Source of the DNA: Gymnodinialimonas phycosphaerae
Lineage (GTDB): Bacteria; Pseudomonadota; Alphaproteobacteria; Rhodobacterales; Rhodobacteraceae
Assembly: GCF_019195455.1 (NCBI RefSeq)
Contig: NZ_JAIMBW010000001.1
Coordinates: forward strand, 2,811,001-2,875,000
Length of the DNA stretch: 64,000 bases
Direction of reading: 5' to 3'
In this document: positions 46,401 to 55,603 of the stretch, piece after piece
Numbering within the stretch: position 1 is the stretch's first letter
How the letters are laid out: every line of letters starts with the position of its first letter
Made by a program: the position numbers and the translations under genes
Notes under the pieces: generated by a model
What the model was told of the DNA's origin: nothing
Seen by the model: only the letters and a program-made list of their open reading frames with translations
Databases searched by the model: none

Positions 46401-49400
46401 TCGCCGATGCCGCCGTAGCGGGCTTCGGTGACACGCATGAAGGGCAAGGTCGCACCGCCCGAAATCTCCGGGTTTTGGAGATTGTTCGTCAGGCCCTCAA
46501 GATCCCGCACTTCTTGCAAAAGTTCCGCAGGCTCATCTTCAGCAGGCTCGCCCGGCTCGGGCGGCAAGATCGGGGCGACGTCGGAGGCACCGACCATGTA
46601 TTTCAGGGCCGCAACATCATCCGCGGTCACAAGGGTTGCCCCCCGTGTCAGCAAACCGAACCCGAAGCCCTCCGGCACGCCGGTCTGTTCGTTGACCGTG
46701 GCGACACCGCGCAGAGCAGCTGCCATCGGCGTGCCCGAATGCACCAGGACCGGGAACTCATCCACGTCATCGACCGTGTAGGTCATCGTGAAGTTGTCCG
46801 AAGTCTCGGTCACCGTCAGACCATCCATCGTCCGCGTCAGCGTGGCCGGATCGACCGGGATCAAGAAGACGTCGCCTTCGGTCACGATACCCGCCACGTT
46901 CAGCGAGCGCGCCATGTTCTGGCCCGTGCCACCCGCATCGACGAACACGCGGTGCGTGGACAGACGCTGTGACACATCGACGTCCACGTCACCTTCGGTC
47001 GTGACCGAGATGGTGTTGAAGTTCAACGCGGTGTTGTTGAAGTCACCGACGACCTCGACGTTGTTGACACCACCGGCGGTGTTGATCTGGATCTCCTCGA
47101 TGTTTTGCAACTGGCCGATCACCTGTTCACCGGCACCCACGTCACGGGTGATGACGATATCGGTGCCGGTTTCTACGGCTGCACCGGTCCAAAGATCTGC
47201 TGCATAGACGCGGAAGGTCTCGTCGGCACCGTCACCGTTGATGGTGTAGATGTCTTCACCCGCGCCACCGTCGACGATATCGCTGCCGCCGCCGACGCTC
47301 CAGGTCAGTTCGTCATCGCCATCGCCAGCCATCAGGATGTCGTCGCCTGCGCCGCCGGTGATGATGTCATCACCCGCACCGGCATCGACGACCAGACGCT
47401 GGCTGGACAGGAAGCCCGCGAAGTCGATGATTTCCTCACCTGCCGTGCCGTTCACGTAGATCGTGTCGGGCGCCAGTGACGTTTGGCTAAAGTCGCCGAT
47501 CGCGCTGATTGTCTCGGTTCCTGTAACCCCGTTGAGCGTCACTTCCTCGATGCCACGGACTTCCATGATCGCTGTTTCGACGCCATCAACCGTCCGCGTG
47601 ATGATGATCTCGGACAGCTGATCGAGCGGGGCAGCACCACCTGCATCAGTCCATGCCTCGACCGTGTACATCGTGATCGCCGTCTCGGTACCATCGGCGT
47701 TGATGGTCACCATGTCGATATCACCGACACTATCACCGTTTCCACCGCCGTTGACGATATCGTAACCGCCATTGGGAGCGTCCCAGATGATTTCGTCGTT
47801 GCCAGCTTCACCAAAGATGATGTCGTTGCCAGCAAGGCCATTGATCTGATCCGCGCCGGCAGCGCCGAAGATCACGTCCACACCCGGTGAACCTGTGATT
47901 TCATCATCCGCCGGGGTCCCCATGATGATACCGTTACCCGGAGGGTTGGTGCGAAGATCGACTTCCTGATCGGCGAAGCGAAGGATTTCGATATTCGTCA
48001 ACCGGTCGGTTCCGTCGCCATCGATCGGATTGGGACGACCGTTGATCGGGTCGAGAGGCGTCGGCCCAGGCGTGACGGTAATATGGGTCACGGAGACGCT
48101 GCCGTCGGGGTTGGAGCGGATGCTGTAGTTGTCACGAACATCGTAATAAACCGCGACGTCGACATCATCCTCTTGCCCTTCTTGCAAGATTTCGCGCGTG
48201 ATCTGCAGTTGGGTCGGAGCAATCGTTCCATCCAAGAGCTGTGGCAGGATTTCCTCGAGGCTGTTGATCGACTGGATTTCCAGATCGGGGTTGTTGGCAT
48301 CACGCACCGAGATACGCACGTTAAGCATCAAGTCACCATCGATGACATCGTTGCCGCCGCGGCCCTGGATGACATCGCTGCCACCGCCGCCAAGCAAGAT
48401 GTTGCCGCCGGTGAACATGTCCTCGGGGTTGACCCCCATCAGGTTGCCAAGGAATTCGCGCAGGCCATCGATACGGTCCACACCTTCCTGCGTCAGCTCG
48501 TTGGCGAAGAACGTGATCTCGTTGTCCAGCGGCGTATCAGCAATCGGTGCTGCATCGCCGATACGGTTGTCGCCCCAGATCAGGTCATCGTGATGCGTAC
48601 CCGAGACGGCTTCAGCATCGATGTAGCGATCCTTGAAGAACTCCTCCTGCTCCGGCACGATGCGCTTGGTCAGATCAACCTCGGCCCCGGAATTGGCGTC
48701 CTTGTGGACGATCCAGTCAAAGCCGAGCTCAGCAAGGTTCACATGCGTGCCTTCGCCCTGGACGAGGATATCGTCCCCGCTCTCGCCATGAAGGTCGTTG
48801 TCGTTCGGACCGCCCCACAGGACATCGTGACCTTGGACGCGGGACGCGCCCATGTTGTCGTTGTTGTCACCGAACAGGAAATCGTAACCGTCGCCGCCTT
48901 CGATCCAGTCGTCGCCTTCACCGCCATCGACGATGTCGGAGCCAGCTCCACCGAGAACGAAGTCGTTGCCCATGCCGGCAAAAGTATGCTTCGCATCATC
49001 GGCACCCATCATGATGACATCGTCACCACGGCCCCCGAAGATAAGCTCGCCTGCGCCACCACCGGCAGAGATCACGTCGTTACCGTCTTCACCATGCAGG
49101 AAGCTGACATCATCGCCATCCTTGAGGATGTCGTCGCCATCTCCACCGCGGAAGGTGTTCACACCCGAGCTGCCGATTAGAAGGTCGTTGCCTTCACCGC
49201 CCCACAGCGCGTCGTCACCCAAACCGCCGACGAGAATGTCGCGCTGACCGGTACCGCCAAGGACTGCATGTTCTCCGCCGTTGAATTGCAGCTTGTTGTC
49301 ATACTCCAGCTGTCCTTCCACCAACGGTGCATCCACGGTTGCGGTCGCACGCTCGACAAGGCTTGTGCCCATGGAAGTAAGGAATGGATCGACATCAGTC

Positions 49401-52400
49401 GAAACCGGATCCTCGATCGCCTGCACGGACTGGTCGACCTCGAGGATGTATTCCATGTTCGCGAAGATATCCGCCGGGATATGCGCGCCTCCATCCTTGA
49501 TATCGGTGTTGCGCATGATCATGGAGGCGAAGGAATTGTTCTCCAGTTCGCCGATCATGTTCATGCCGTTCGTGCGGCTGAGATAGTAGAAACGGTCCGC
49601 GTTCTGCAGATTTTCCATCTGGTGCTGGAACACGAAACCGAAGGACGAACCCAGCATGCCGCCGAAGGGCATGATCGCCTCGGCAAGGCCGCCGATCCAG
49701 AATTCGACGTCGTTGATACCGGTCTCAGCAGTCGCCCAAGCACCGGTGCCGTTGACGAAGTCCAGCCGGTCGGCCGGAGCCCCCTCACCACCGAGGACGA
49801 GATCCATTGCTGCGGCGCGCTTGGCCTCGACAGTCGTGGCGCTGGTGATGGTATCATGGGCTCCATAGGCCGCGATGAAGTTCACCACCGAAGCCGGGTT
49901 CTTCAAGTTCGAGCCATAGTCCATCCAGCTTTCGTAGGGCTTGAGCGCATCGGAACCGGTTGCGGCAAAGAACTTCTCGCGGGCTTCGTTGAGCGACGGC
50001 ACCCCTGTTTCCCGGCCACGCGCGATGTTCAGCGCGGCAAGGTCGAGCGGCAGACCGACGAGGTTGTCACGCAGAGCACTGGTGATGAACTCGTCGATAT
50101 TCGCACCAGTCTGCCGCGACATGCCCCGTGCAACCGCGCCAGCGGCCTGATCCGAGGTCAAGTCGCCATCTTGGTCGAAGGCGACAGGGTTGAGGAAGGC
50201 TTCGATCAAACCAGTCGCGGTCATGTTGCCGTCCGCATCCATCGTCTGGACATCTTCGGTCAGCATCGAGTGGCCGAAGCGATACACGACATGGGCGAAT
50301 TCAGCGAAAATTGCCCCATCGATTTCCAGCGAGGTGTTCACCATAAACGGAGCGATTTGCGGCATAACGCGCCGACCAAATTCTTCGAAGGCAAGGTGCT
50401 GGTACTGCATCTCGGTCGAAAATTTCGCTGCCTGGAACAAGCGTTCGCCGTTCCATGCCAGATCATCGATAGCGGTGATGCCAGCAAGACCCACTTCGTC
50501 GATCGGTTCGCGCAGCCATTCGTTCACAAAGGCCAGTTCTCCGCTGTCGATGATGGTTTGCTTCATCTCGGTGACTTGGCGGTTGTGTTCGGTGTGAAAG
50601 ATGTGGTGCACGGCGGTCAGGCCGAAGTTTTCGTTCCCACGTCCGTCACCCGCGATGTAGTGCCGATCCAGCAGTTCATTGTCGTAGGTTTCGTTCATCC
50701 CAAAGTTGTTGGGGATGATCATGTTGCCGGTGTCGGTGTCCGCATCGGGTGCCACCTCAATCATCGGGGTGCCGGGGTTGCGGTCGTGGTCGATCATGCC
50801 CTTGGGCACGGCGTTATGGGCGATGTCTTCCAGGAAGGCATGGCCGTTGCGCACCGCTTGACTGGCGTCGACGGGGTTCTCCAGATCACCCTCGACAAGG
50901 ATGAACTCGGGCTGTGCCGGGTCGGTTTCAAAGGCCGGGTTGGCCACGACAAGTTGCGGCATCCCGTTGGGACCGGGGATAAAATTGCCGTAGGGGTCGG
51001 TTGCCAGCAACGGGCCGTCCAGCACATCGCTGTCATTCAGCTGGATCCCCAGTAGATTGGCGGCCTGTGCCTTGACGTTGCCCCAGTTGGCCATGCCACC
51101 GCTGTCGCCATGCAGCAAGCTGCCGTTAGCAATCGGCATGCCATCCGTATCGAGCTCGTATTCGCGCAAGAACACCTGGTGGGAGGCATGCGAGGTGTAG
51201 GTCTGGTTCTGGTCGACCCAAGGCGTGGTCTTGTTCATGTGCTCACGCACGTCATCGTCGGTGCCAAGGATGCCGTCCGGGCCGGGCTGGTTAGTGGCGC
51301 GGGTCAGCACCATGAAGTTGGTGGGTGACCCTTCAACATAGAGCGGGTCATCAGGCATCAGCGGGATGTAGACCGTGCCGCTGCCACCCTTGCCGATCAG
51401 GTCGAGACCGTGATCGAAGAACTGGCCGAACAGAGTCATCCAGCCGTTGTAGGGTGCGGACAGACCTTCATCGGGAGCAACGTCGGAGATCACGATATTG
51501 TTGCCATCCAACTCTACGCCGTGGGTCGTCAGCAGCGTGTCGAGCGAGGTTTCCGCCTCCGTCAGCAGCAGTTCGGCGGCCGCAAAGGCTGCTTCGGCGG
51601 CACCGGGTGCGTCAACAGCAGCAAGAGCAGCCTCGGCCTGGTCGAGGGTCGCATCAAGCGTCGCTTTGTTGGCCTCTGCCGTGGACAGATCGGTCGCAGC
51701 GGTTGCCGCAGTCGTCATGGCCGCATCGAGCGCCATGGATGCGGTCGCGACCTGCGCCATAGCAACGCCGATTTCGACGCTGGCTGCCTGTGCAGCGGTC
51801 AACGTCTCTTCAGCGATGGTCACATCACCTTCGGCGGTCGTTACGTCGCCATCGGCTGTCGTCACGACACCGTTCAGGCGGGTAACTTCGTCATTGGCAG
51901 CGGTCAGCTGGGTGTTGAGCCCCGTCAGCTCGCCCTGCGCGGCCGTCACGGCGGCTGCGGCAGTATTTACCGTCGTGGTGGCAGTGGCGACAACGCCTTG
52001 CTGTTCCTGCACAGCATTCTCGGCCGCTACATAAGCCGCGTTGGTCGTCTGGGCCACGAGGAGCGCGCTATTCGCATTGGCGAGGGCAGTTTTAGCCGAA
52101 AACAACGTTTCGGAGTCGGTCGATTGCTCGGTCGTCAAGGTGTCGACCAGCGACTGTGCTTCATCCCGCTGCTCGGTCAGGGAGGTGACAAGCGCGGTCG
52201 CATCGTTCAGCGCAGTTTGCGCGAGGACGGCGTTGTCATCGGCCTCATTGTCGAGCTCGAGCGCCTGAGCAAGAGCGGCGGCAGCGCCATCAGCCTCCTC
52301 GCGTTCTGCTGACCAAGTGACCGCGGCTGCGTTCATTTGCGCAAAATTTGTTACCGGGCTTGCTAGAAAGGCGGAGAAGGCGCTCATGAACGCGACTTGC

Positions 52401-53611
52401 GCCTGAGCAGCCTCTGCCGATTCCGTATCGTTCAGCACCGTGGCCGCGTCGAGGGTGGCTTGCGAGTCGAGCGCCGCTTGCTGCGCGGTGGCCAGTTCAC
52501 CCTGGCGCGTCACCACGGCTGCCTCGGCGGTCGACAACTGGGTGTTCAAGCTAGTCAATTCGCCCTGTGCCGTCAGGAGGCGGGCGTCGACGTCGGCAAG
52601 ATTCAGTTCTGCATCGGCGACATTGCCGAGAGCGGTGTTGACGGCTTGCTGCGCGCCGGTCAGGCCAGTCGGCACTGGAGTGCCTTCCAGTGTAGTCTGA
52701 AGGCTGGAGAGTTCTGCCTGAGCAGTGCTAAGTGCAACATCGGCATCAGTCTTGGCGGACTCTAGCTGCTGAATTTCCAGAACCTTCGCGTCACGTGCAG
52801 ACAAGGCGTTCGCCGCGTTGGTTTCGGCGGTGGCAAGAGCCGCACTCGCCTGGTCCAGCACCTCCTGCGCGCCGGCCAACGCAGCCTGCGCTAGTTGCAT
52901 CGCGGCTTGCGCCGGGCCGACTTCGCCGGCGCTCTGGGCTGCGACCAGCGCTGCGGCAGCGGTATCGAGGTTGCCGTTTGCCAAGACAACATCCTGATCG
53001 GCCAGCGTCTTGGCCGTTGTCTTTGCCGCGACATCGTCTGCTGCTGCAGTCAGAGCACCTTGGGCGGCGTCCACCGCTGCGGTAAGCGCATCTCGCTGCA
53101 GCGAAATGGCCGCATCCACGTTGGTGGAAGCAGCCTGCGCGTCGAGAACGGCGCGATGTGCGGCAGAAATCTGGTTCGCGGTATCGAGCATGGCCTGACC
53201 GGTCAAACCGGCATGCTTGAGCGCGGATGCAATGGCTGCCGGGTTCGACAGCGTCTGATCGGCCACGAGGTTCGAGATGACACGCGGTTCGGCATCAAAA
53301 ACCGAGCCCGAGGTCTGAAGGTATGACGTCGCACCAGCTTGCGGCGCACGCGGGTTGGGATCGGCCAAATGCGCCACGTCGGGCTGCGTCAGGTACGTGG
53401 AGTCCAGAAGCCGCGGCATGACTTGATCGGCGGAGCCGGAGGTCTCGCGGCCCGGCGTCAGGTTGTTCAAGGTGCCGTCGACTAGGCGCAGGCCAAGGGC
53501 TGCCAACGGATTGTCAATCAGATCGGTCAATGGCGTCCCTGCCGCATGCTGCTCCGCGATGCGAATCTGGTCGAGAATGTGCTTCAAGTCGTTTGTGTTT
53601 ACGTAAACCAT
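43433..53611 (-). CDS. Giant RTX protein with two animal-type heme peroxidase domains (MopA-like)
   Basis: A 3,392-residue protein. Peroxidase domain 1 begins at ~30 (GLRLVDGTLNNLTPGRE), is interrupted by an Ala-rich coiled coil (~160-690), then resumes with GQFFDHGLDL (distal Asp-His, ~727), GDGRGNENFGLT and proximal-His VYRFGHSML (~1110). RTX blocks lie at ~1449-1583, ~1735-1760, ~1890-1957 and ~2080-2127. Peroxidase domain 2 has GQYFDHGLTF (~2450), GDGRANENVGLT and AYRFGHSQIGE (~2740). A Glu/Thr tandem repeat (~3037-3110) leads to C-terminal RTX repeats. No signal peptide, so type I export is expected. The layout matches the RTX/heme peroxidases tied to Mn(II) oxidation in marine alphaproteobacteria; Mn, iodide or another substrate is unproven. 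The start follows AAAGGGA. Confidence 0.93.
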   Translation of the reverse strand: MVYVNTNDLKHILDQIRIAEQHAAGTPLTDLIDNPLAALGLRLVDGTLNNLTPGRETSGSADQVMPRLLDSTYLTQPDVAHLADPNPRAPQAGATSYLQTSGSVFDAEPRVISNLVADQTLSNPAAIASALKHAGLTGQAMLDTANQISAAHRAVLDAQAASTNVDAAISLQRDALTAAVDAAQGALTAAADDVAAKTTAKTLADQDVVLANGNLDTAAAALVAAQSAGEVGPAQAAMQLAQAALAGAQEVLDQASAALATAETNAANALSARDAKVLEIQQLESAKTDADVALSTAQAELSSLQTTLEGTPVPTGLTGAQQAVNTALGNVADAELNLADVDARLLTAQGELTSLNTQLSTAEAAVVTRQGELATAQQAALDSQATLDAATVLNDTESAEAAQAQVAFMSAFSAFLASPVTNFAQMNAAAVTWSAEREEADGAAAALAQALELDNEADDNAVLAQTALNDATALVTSLTEQRDEAQSLVDTLTTEQSTDSETLFSAKTALANANSALLVAQTTNAAYVAAENAVQEQQGVVATATTTVNTAAAAVTAAQGELTGLNTQLTAANDEVTRLNGVVTTADGDVTTAEGDVTIAEETLTAAQAASVEIGVAMAQVATASMALDAAMTTAATAATDLSTAEANKATLDATLDQAEAALAAVDAPGAAEAAFAAAELLLTEAETSLDTLLTTHGVELDGNNIVISDVAPDEGLSAPYNGWMTLFGQFFDHGLDLIGKGGSGTVYIPLMPDDPLYVEGSPTNFMVLTRATNQPGPDGILGTDDDVREHMNKTTPWVDQNQTYTSHASHQVFLREYELDTDGMPIANGSLLHGDSGGMANWGNVKAQAANLLGIQLNDSDVLDGPLLATDPYGNFIPGPNGMPQLVVANPAFETDPAQPEFILVEGDLENPVDASQAVRNGHAFLEDIAHNAVPKGMIDHDRNPGTPMIEVAPDADTDTGNMIIPNNFGMNETYDNELLDRHYIAGDGRGNENFGLTAVHHIFHTEHNRQVTEMKQTIIDSGELAFVNEWLREPIDEVGLAGITAIDDLAWNGERLFQAAKFSTEMQYQHLAFEEFGRRVMPQIAPFMVNTSLEIDGAIFAEFAHVVYRFGHSMLTEDVQTMDADGNMTATGLIEAFLNPVAFDQDGDLTSDQAAGAVARGMSRQTGANIDEFITSALRDNLVGLPLDLAALNIARGRETGVPSLNEAREKFFAATGSDALKPYESWMDYGSNLKNPASVVNFIAAYGAHDTITSATTVEAKRAAAMDLVLGGEGAPADRLDFVNGTGAWATAETGINDVEFWIGGLAEAIMPFGGMLGSSFGFVFQHQMENLQNADRFYYLSRTNGMNMIGELENNSFASMIMRNTDIKDGGAHIPADIFANMEYILEVDQSVQAIEDPVSTDVDPFLTSMGTSLVERATATVDAPLVEGQLEYDNKLQFNGGEHAVLGGTGQRDILVGGLGDDALWGGEGNDLLIGSSGVNTFRGGDGDDILKDGDDVSFLHGEDGNDVISAGGGAGELIFGGRGDDVIMMGADDAKHTFAGMGNDFVLGGAGSDIVDGGEGDDWIEGGDGYDFLFGDNNDNMGASRVQGHDVLWGGPNDNDLHGESGDDILVQGEGTHVNLAELGFDWIVHKDANSGAEVDLTKRIVPEQEEFFKDRYIDAEAVSGTHHDDLIWGDNRIGDAAPIADTPLDNEITFFANELTQEGVDRIDGLREFLGNLMGVNPEDMFTGGNILLGGGGSDVIQGRGGNDVIDGDLMLNVRISVRDANNPDLEIQSINSLEEILPQLLDGTIAPTQLQITREILQEGQEDDVDVAVYYDVRDNYSIRSNPDGSVSVTHITVTPGPTPLDPINGRPNPIDGDGTDRLTNIEILRFADQEVDLRTNPPGNGIIMGTPADDEITGSPGVDVIFGAAGADQINGLAGNDIIFGEAGNDEIIWDAPNGGYDIVNGGGNGDSVGDIDMVTINADGTETAITMYTVEAWTDAGGAAPLDQLSEIIITRTVDGVETAIMEVRGIEEVTLNGVTGTETISAIGDFSQTSLAPDTIYVNGTAGEEIIDFAGFLSSQRLVVDAGAGDDIITGGAGDDILMAGDGDDELTWSVGGGSDIVDGGAGEDIYTINGDGADETFRVYAADLWTGAAVETGTDIVITRDVGAGEQVIGQLQNIEEIQINTAGGVNNVEVVGDFNNTALNFNTISVTTEGDVDVDVSQRLSTHRVFVDAGGTGQNMARSLNVAGIVTEGDVFLIPVDPATLTRTMDGLTVTETSDNFTMTYTVDDVDEFPVLVHSGTPMAAALRGVATVNEQTGVPEGFGFGLLTRGATLVTADDVAALKYMVGASDVAPILPPEPGEPAEDEPAELLQEVRDLEGLTNNLQNPEISGGATLPFMRVTEARYGGIGEDGAGIVNPVFDGLDTRDISNTLGVQDPDAAKAASANMFMMSFGQYFDHGLTFIPKGTGPNGDLMPIEIGGSGMDRSPMTDNPADLTRGSVIGYDEDGTPLHENITSPVVDQNQVYGSSSLIGQLLRESDGQGGVGSKILMGGDDPSAPGFKLMSTLRETLDHHIEAGTVFKGTDKGDVTLQEYYSDADTGRVLKDEDGNYDAGFVKDIATDFMGEGWPLLIDTNPFMNLLDHIVGGDGRANENVGLTSMHTVWARNHNYHVENIDQAGFDGTPEQLFQAARILNIGEYQQVVFNDFADALIGGLQGSGRHGHDKYNPNADARISQEFAAAAYRFGHSQIGETMLVEKNGEMVHVPLVDLFLNPTSDPAAFLVDHDRDPSTPMLSGEAALAALTQMGYVPQDGYAEYGVNNILGGLVAQPSEEVDLQVVDAVRDNLVRVSADLFAFNTARGRDLGLGTLNQVKADLAASTDPYVVEAIEHSDMSMDPYASWDDFQSRNNLSDAEITKFKDAYPDLVLEGDAIAAFQQVNPDITLIEGENGAMIVQGIDRVDLWVGGLAEPHIEDGVVGHTFWVLIHEQLDRLQEGDRFYYTDRIGDLPVYNNFISNVTFGDVVARNTGMTDVPLDVFSHEPEEDDVQAPQETETQETVTQETVTEETETQETVTEETETQETVTEETETQETVTEETETQETVTEETETQETVTEEAAEQEEAPEDQMLVGTVAADTLLGGDGNDLIRGGAGSDFLVAGAGDDMVIGGACNDDILGGAGNDMLYGDAGNDRIFGDDGDDMIVGGTGSDMVYGGAGDDTFIGMDGDDNDIFYGGAGSDTLDLSAMTEALDIRLGNAGTERGSVNIATQSDTIWSIENVIGGSGDDRIVASEAVNVLDGGDGNDTFVFETASGANGTTILGFSAGDVLCFRDIDADSSTEGHDAFTLAGRDATIGAGELTYSHGAEDGDAFTTVTGMTDKGDFQLKLSGHITLEEDNFLLI
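44290..44490. repeat. 30-bp tandem repeat coding for a Glu/Thr-rich linker
   Basis: About six copies of a 30-bp unit, read on the minus strand as ETQETVTEET repeats, with the last ones partly shortened. The copies are nearly identical in DNA, a setting prone to slippage, so linker length may vary between strains. It joins the second peroxidase domain to the C-terminal RTX block. Confidence 0.95.
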
Positions 53612-53901
53612 TGGAGTGTTCCCTTTACTTGCTTGAGTGAATCACGATGCCTCACCCACGTTTTCACCGTTCGTTATGAGGGCGACCGCCGCCCCAGTGA
53701 TGCGCTCACAGTCGAACGAGCTTGAGCACCAAGGGGCCAGAAAAGTTCAGACTTTGGTCGGGGATCGCGCGTCAGGATCAAGCGGTGGGCCGCAAGCCGG
53801 GACACCAACAGACCCTCCGGTTCGGGAAACCGGGAAGTGCAGATGTGAGCCTCCCCTTCGAAATGATCCGCCCCAATAGTTAGGAAAGCGGCGGAAGAGA
53901 G

Positions 53902-54180
53902 ATGGCCATCAAGAGACCAAAGACCGAAGAGATTGTCGTGAAGTTACGGCAGCTTGAAGTTCTGATGGGGCAAGGCGCGCCCCGGATTGACGCGATCTGA
54001 CAGATCAGTGTGACTGAACAAACCTATTACCGTTGGAGGAAGAAGTATGGCGGAAAGGGCACAGAACAACTCGAGGAACTGAAGCGGCTACAGAAAGAGA
54101 AAGCGCGTCTGCGCCGCGCGGTTTCGGACCTAACGCCGGATAAATTGATCCTGAGGGAGGCCGCATCGGGAAACCTCTGA
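53902..54180 (+). pseudogene. IS3-family OrfA remnant
   Basis: Reads MAIKRPKTEEIVVKLRQLEV, then an in-frame TGA at 53998, then SVTEQTYYRWRKKYGG and LEELKRLQKEKARLRRAVSD, the helix-turn-helix and leucine-zipper parts of IS3 OrfA. One nonsense codon disrupts it. Confidence 0.8.
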
Positions 54181-54780
54181 GCCCCTTGCGTCGGCGCGCC
54201 TGCATCGATCATGTGGTCTGCCAAGTGCGGTATCGGAGCGCCATTCCTGCCGCCGCACTATCGGGCAGCACCGGTCCACTCAGGGCAAGGTTCCCTGCGG
54301 CCGAAACGCCCAAACCACGGCTGGTCCTATGACTTCGTCCAGGACCGAACGCAAGAGGGGCGGGTATTTCGCTCGCTCAACATGATCGACGGGTTCACGA
54401 AATAGGCGCTGGTGATACGTATCAGACGAAAGCTAAACTCAACCGACGTCGTCGACGCTTTGACTGACTTGTTCATTCTACGCGGCCCGCCTGAGTTCAT
54501 AAGGTTCGACAATGGCGCGAAATCTATTCCGAGAAAGATGCGCTCCTGGATCTGCGCGGTGGGAACCAAGACGGCCTTCATCGCACCAAGTTCACCTTGG
54601 GAAACGGCTACTGCGAGAGCTTCAACGCACGGTTCCAGGACGAACTTTAAAATGGTGAGGTCTTCTACAGCATGCGAGAGCCCCAGATCCTCAACAAAGA
54701 ACGGCCTAGCTACCACAATACGGCCAGGCCGCACAGCGCATTGGGATACCCTCTACCAGCGCCCGGAAATGTAGTCCCGG
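54181..54780 (+). pseudogene. IS3-family OrfB remnant
   Basis: Several frames give pieces of the integrase: RPNHGWSYDFVQDRTQEGR and LNMIDGFTK, then a TAG, then LALVIRI-like VIRIRRKLNSTDVVDALTDLF with LRGPPEFIRFDNG (second catalytic Asp). The Glu region follows out of frame (YHNTARPHSALGY). Multiple lesions; inactive. Confidence 0.82.
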
Positions 54781-55003
54781 TCGACCATCCAGTACCATTC
54801 AAACTGGGACACTTGATGGGGGCACTGCACGGAGGGGGGGCACACCATCAACAGAGCGAACAATATCTATAAATCCACACAAGCTCGTCATTATTGCAAT
54901 TTTATGCAAACTGATCAAATTCGCGATTTGCTTATCAGCAACTGTGCTCCTTTTCTATTCTTTCCGGAGAGTAATCATTGCTGCAAGCCTCGCCAAGAAG
55001 ATC

Positions 55004-55210
55004 TCACCAATTAAATATAAGAGCAACAGCTACAAGAACGCTTAATATAAGATTTGACGCCATGAAGGAAAGTAGTAGAGCCTTTGGGGAAAAGGAGAAT
55101 TCTTCGTCTTTTCTACGAAAATTACTATCATTTGCGGCACGAAAATTGAGCGCGTCCCAATCGCATTCATGAGGGCTCATATTAATTGAGGACTTTTTTC
55201 GTTTCATCAT
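55004..55210 (-). CDS. Small basic protein with C-terminal membrane helix
   Basis: An ATG at 55210 (or 55207) follows AAGAGGG and gives 68 residues. The N-terminal part is charged (MKRKKSSINMSPHECDWD) and the end is one hydrophobic helix (ALLLSFMASNLILSVLVAVALIF). No family is recognised. An upstream open stretch to 55321 lacks a start site. It lies 150 bases after the decayed IS3 element in lower-GC DNA. Confidence 0.45.
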   Translation of the reverse strand: MMKRKKSSINMSPHECDWDALNFRAANDSNFRRKDEEFSFSPKALLLSFMASNLILSVLVAVALIFNW

Positions 55211-55360
55211 TACCCTCTTGAACTTGGACAATGTAAGGTTCGACTCTGACAAAGATGGCACAATATATATCGGTTCATTGTTCCCCTCCGCGATCCTGTA
55301 AAGCCCAGCCCTTCGCTGCACAGGTTTCTCGTGGCACCCAACAGACCAAACAACATTTTA

Positions 55361-55603
55361 TTAGAACGCGAGGTCGACATCGTGAAAGCGTTGTTCAAGA
55401 TCATCGATCTTGTCATTACCACCACCAGACGCGGTGTTCGCCCCTGGCCTAAGTGTTATGTCGTCGCTTCCGGCGCCGCCGGAAATTGTGTCATTCCCAT
55501 TTTGCCCCACAATGGTGTGGCCACCCCCGAGGACACTGATTGAATCACTGCTCCCAGCGCCCGTCAGCAAGTCATTCCCAGGCGTGCCGGTGATGTTTGC
55601 CAT
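55361..55603 (-). CDS. Truncated RTX protein
   Basis: Starts MANITGTPGNDLLTGAG after AGGAG, a normal opening for RTX proteins, and has three nonapeptide-type repeats (GQNGNDTISGGAGSDD). After GGGNDKIDD the pattern is lost and the frame stops at 80 residues, far below usual length. There is no C-terminal secretion region. It is most simply a truncated or decaying gene, though a tiny RTX-like protein cannot be excluded. It is a third RTX frame in the region after 32738 and 43433. Confidence 0.65.
   Translation of the reverse strand: MANITGTPGNDLLTGAGSSDSISVLGGGHTIVGQNGNDTISGGAGSDDITLRPGANTASGGGNDKIDDLEQRFHDVDLAF

Larger units (their letters stand above)
53844..54844 (+). mobile_element. Decayed IS3-family element
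   Basis: The left end (TGTGAGCCTCCCC) and the right end read in reverse (TGTGCCCCCCCTCC) are loosely similar and enclose two broken transposase frames in IS3 order. It lies between the giant peroxidase promoter and the small accessory genes. Boundaries are approximate. Confidence 0.65.

Noticed and set aside
49268..51055. Long plus-strand open frame inside the giant peroxidase gene
   Set aside because: It is antisense shadow of a high-GC coding gene; the minus-strand product has clear peroxidase and RTX motifs.
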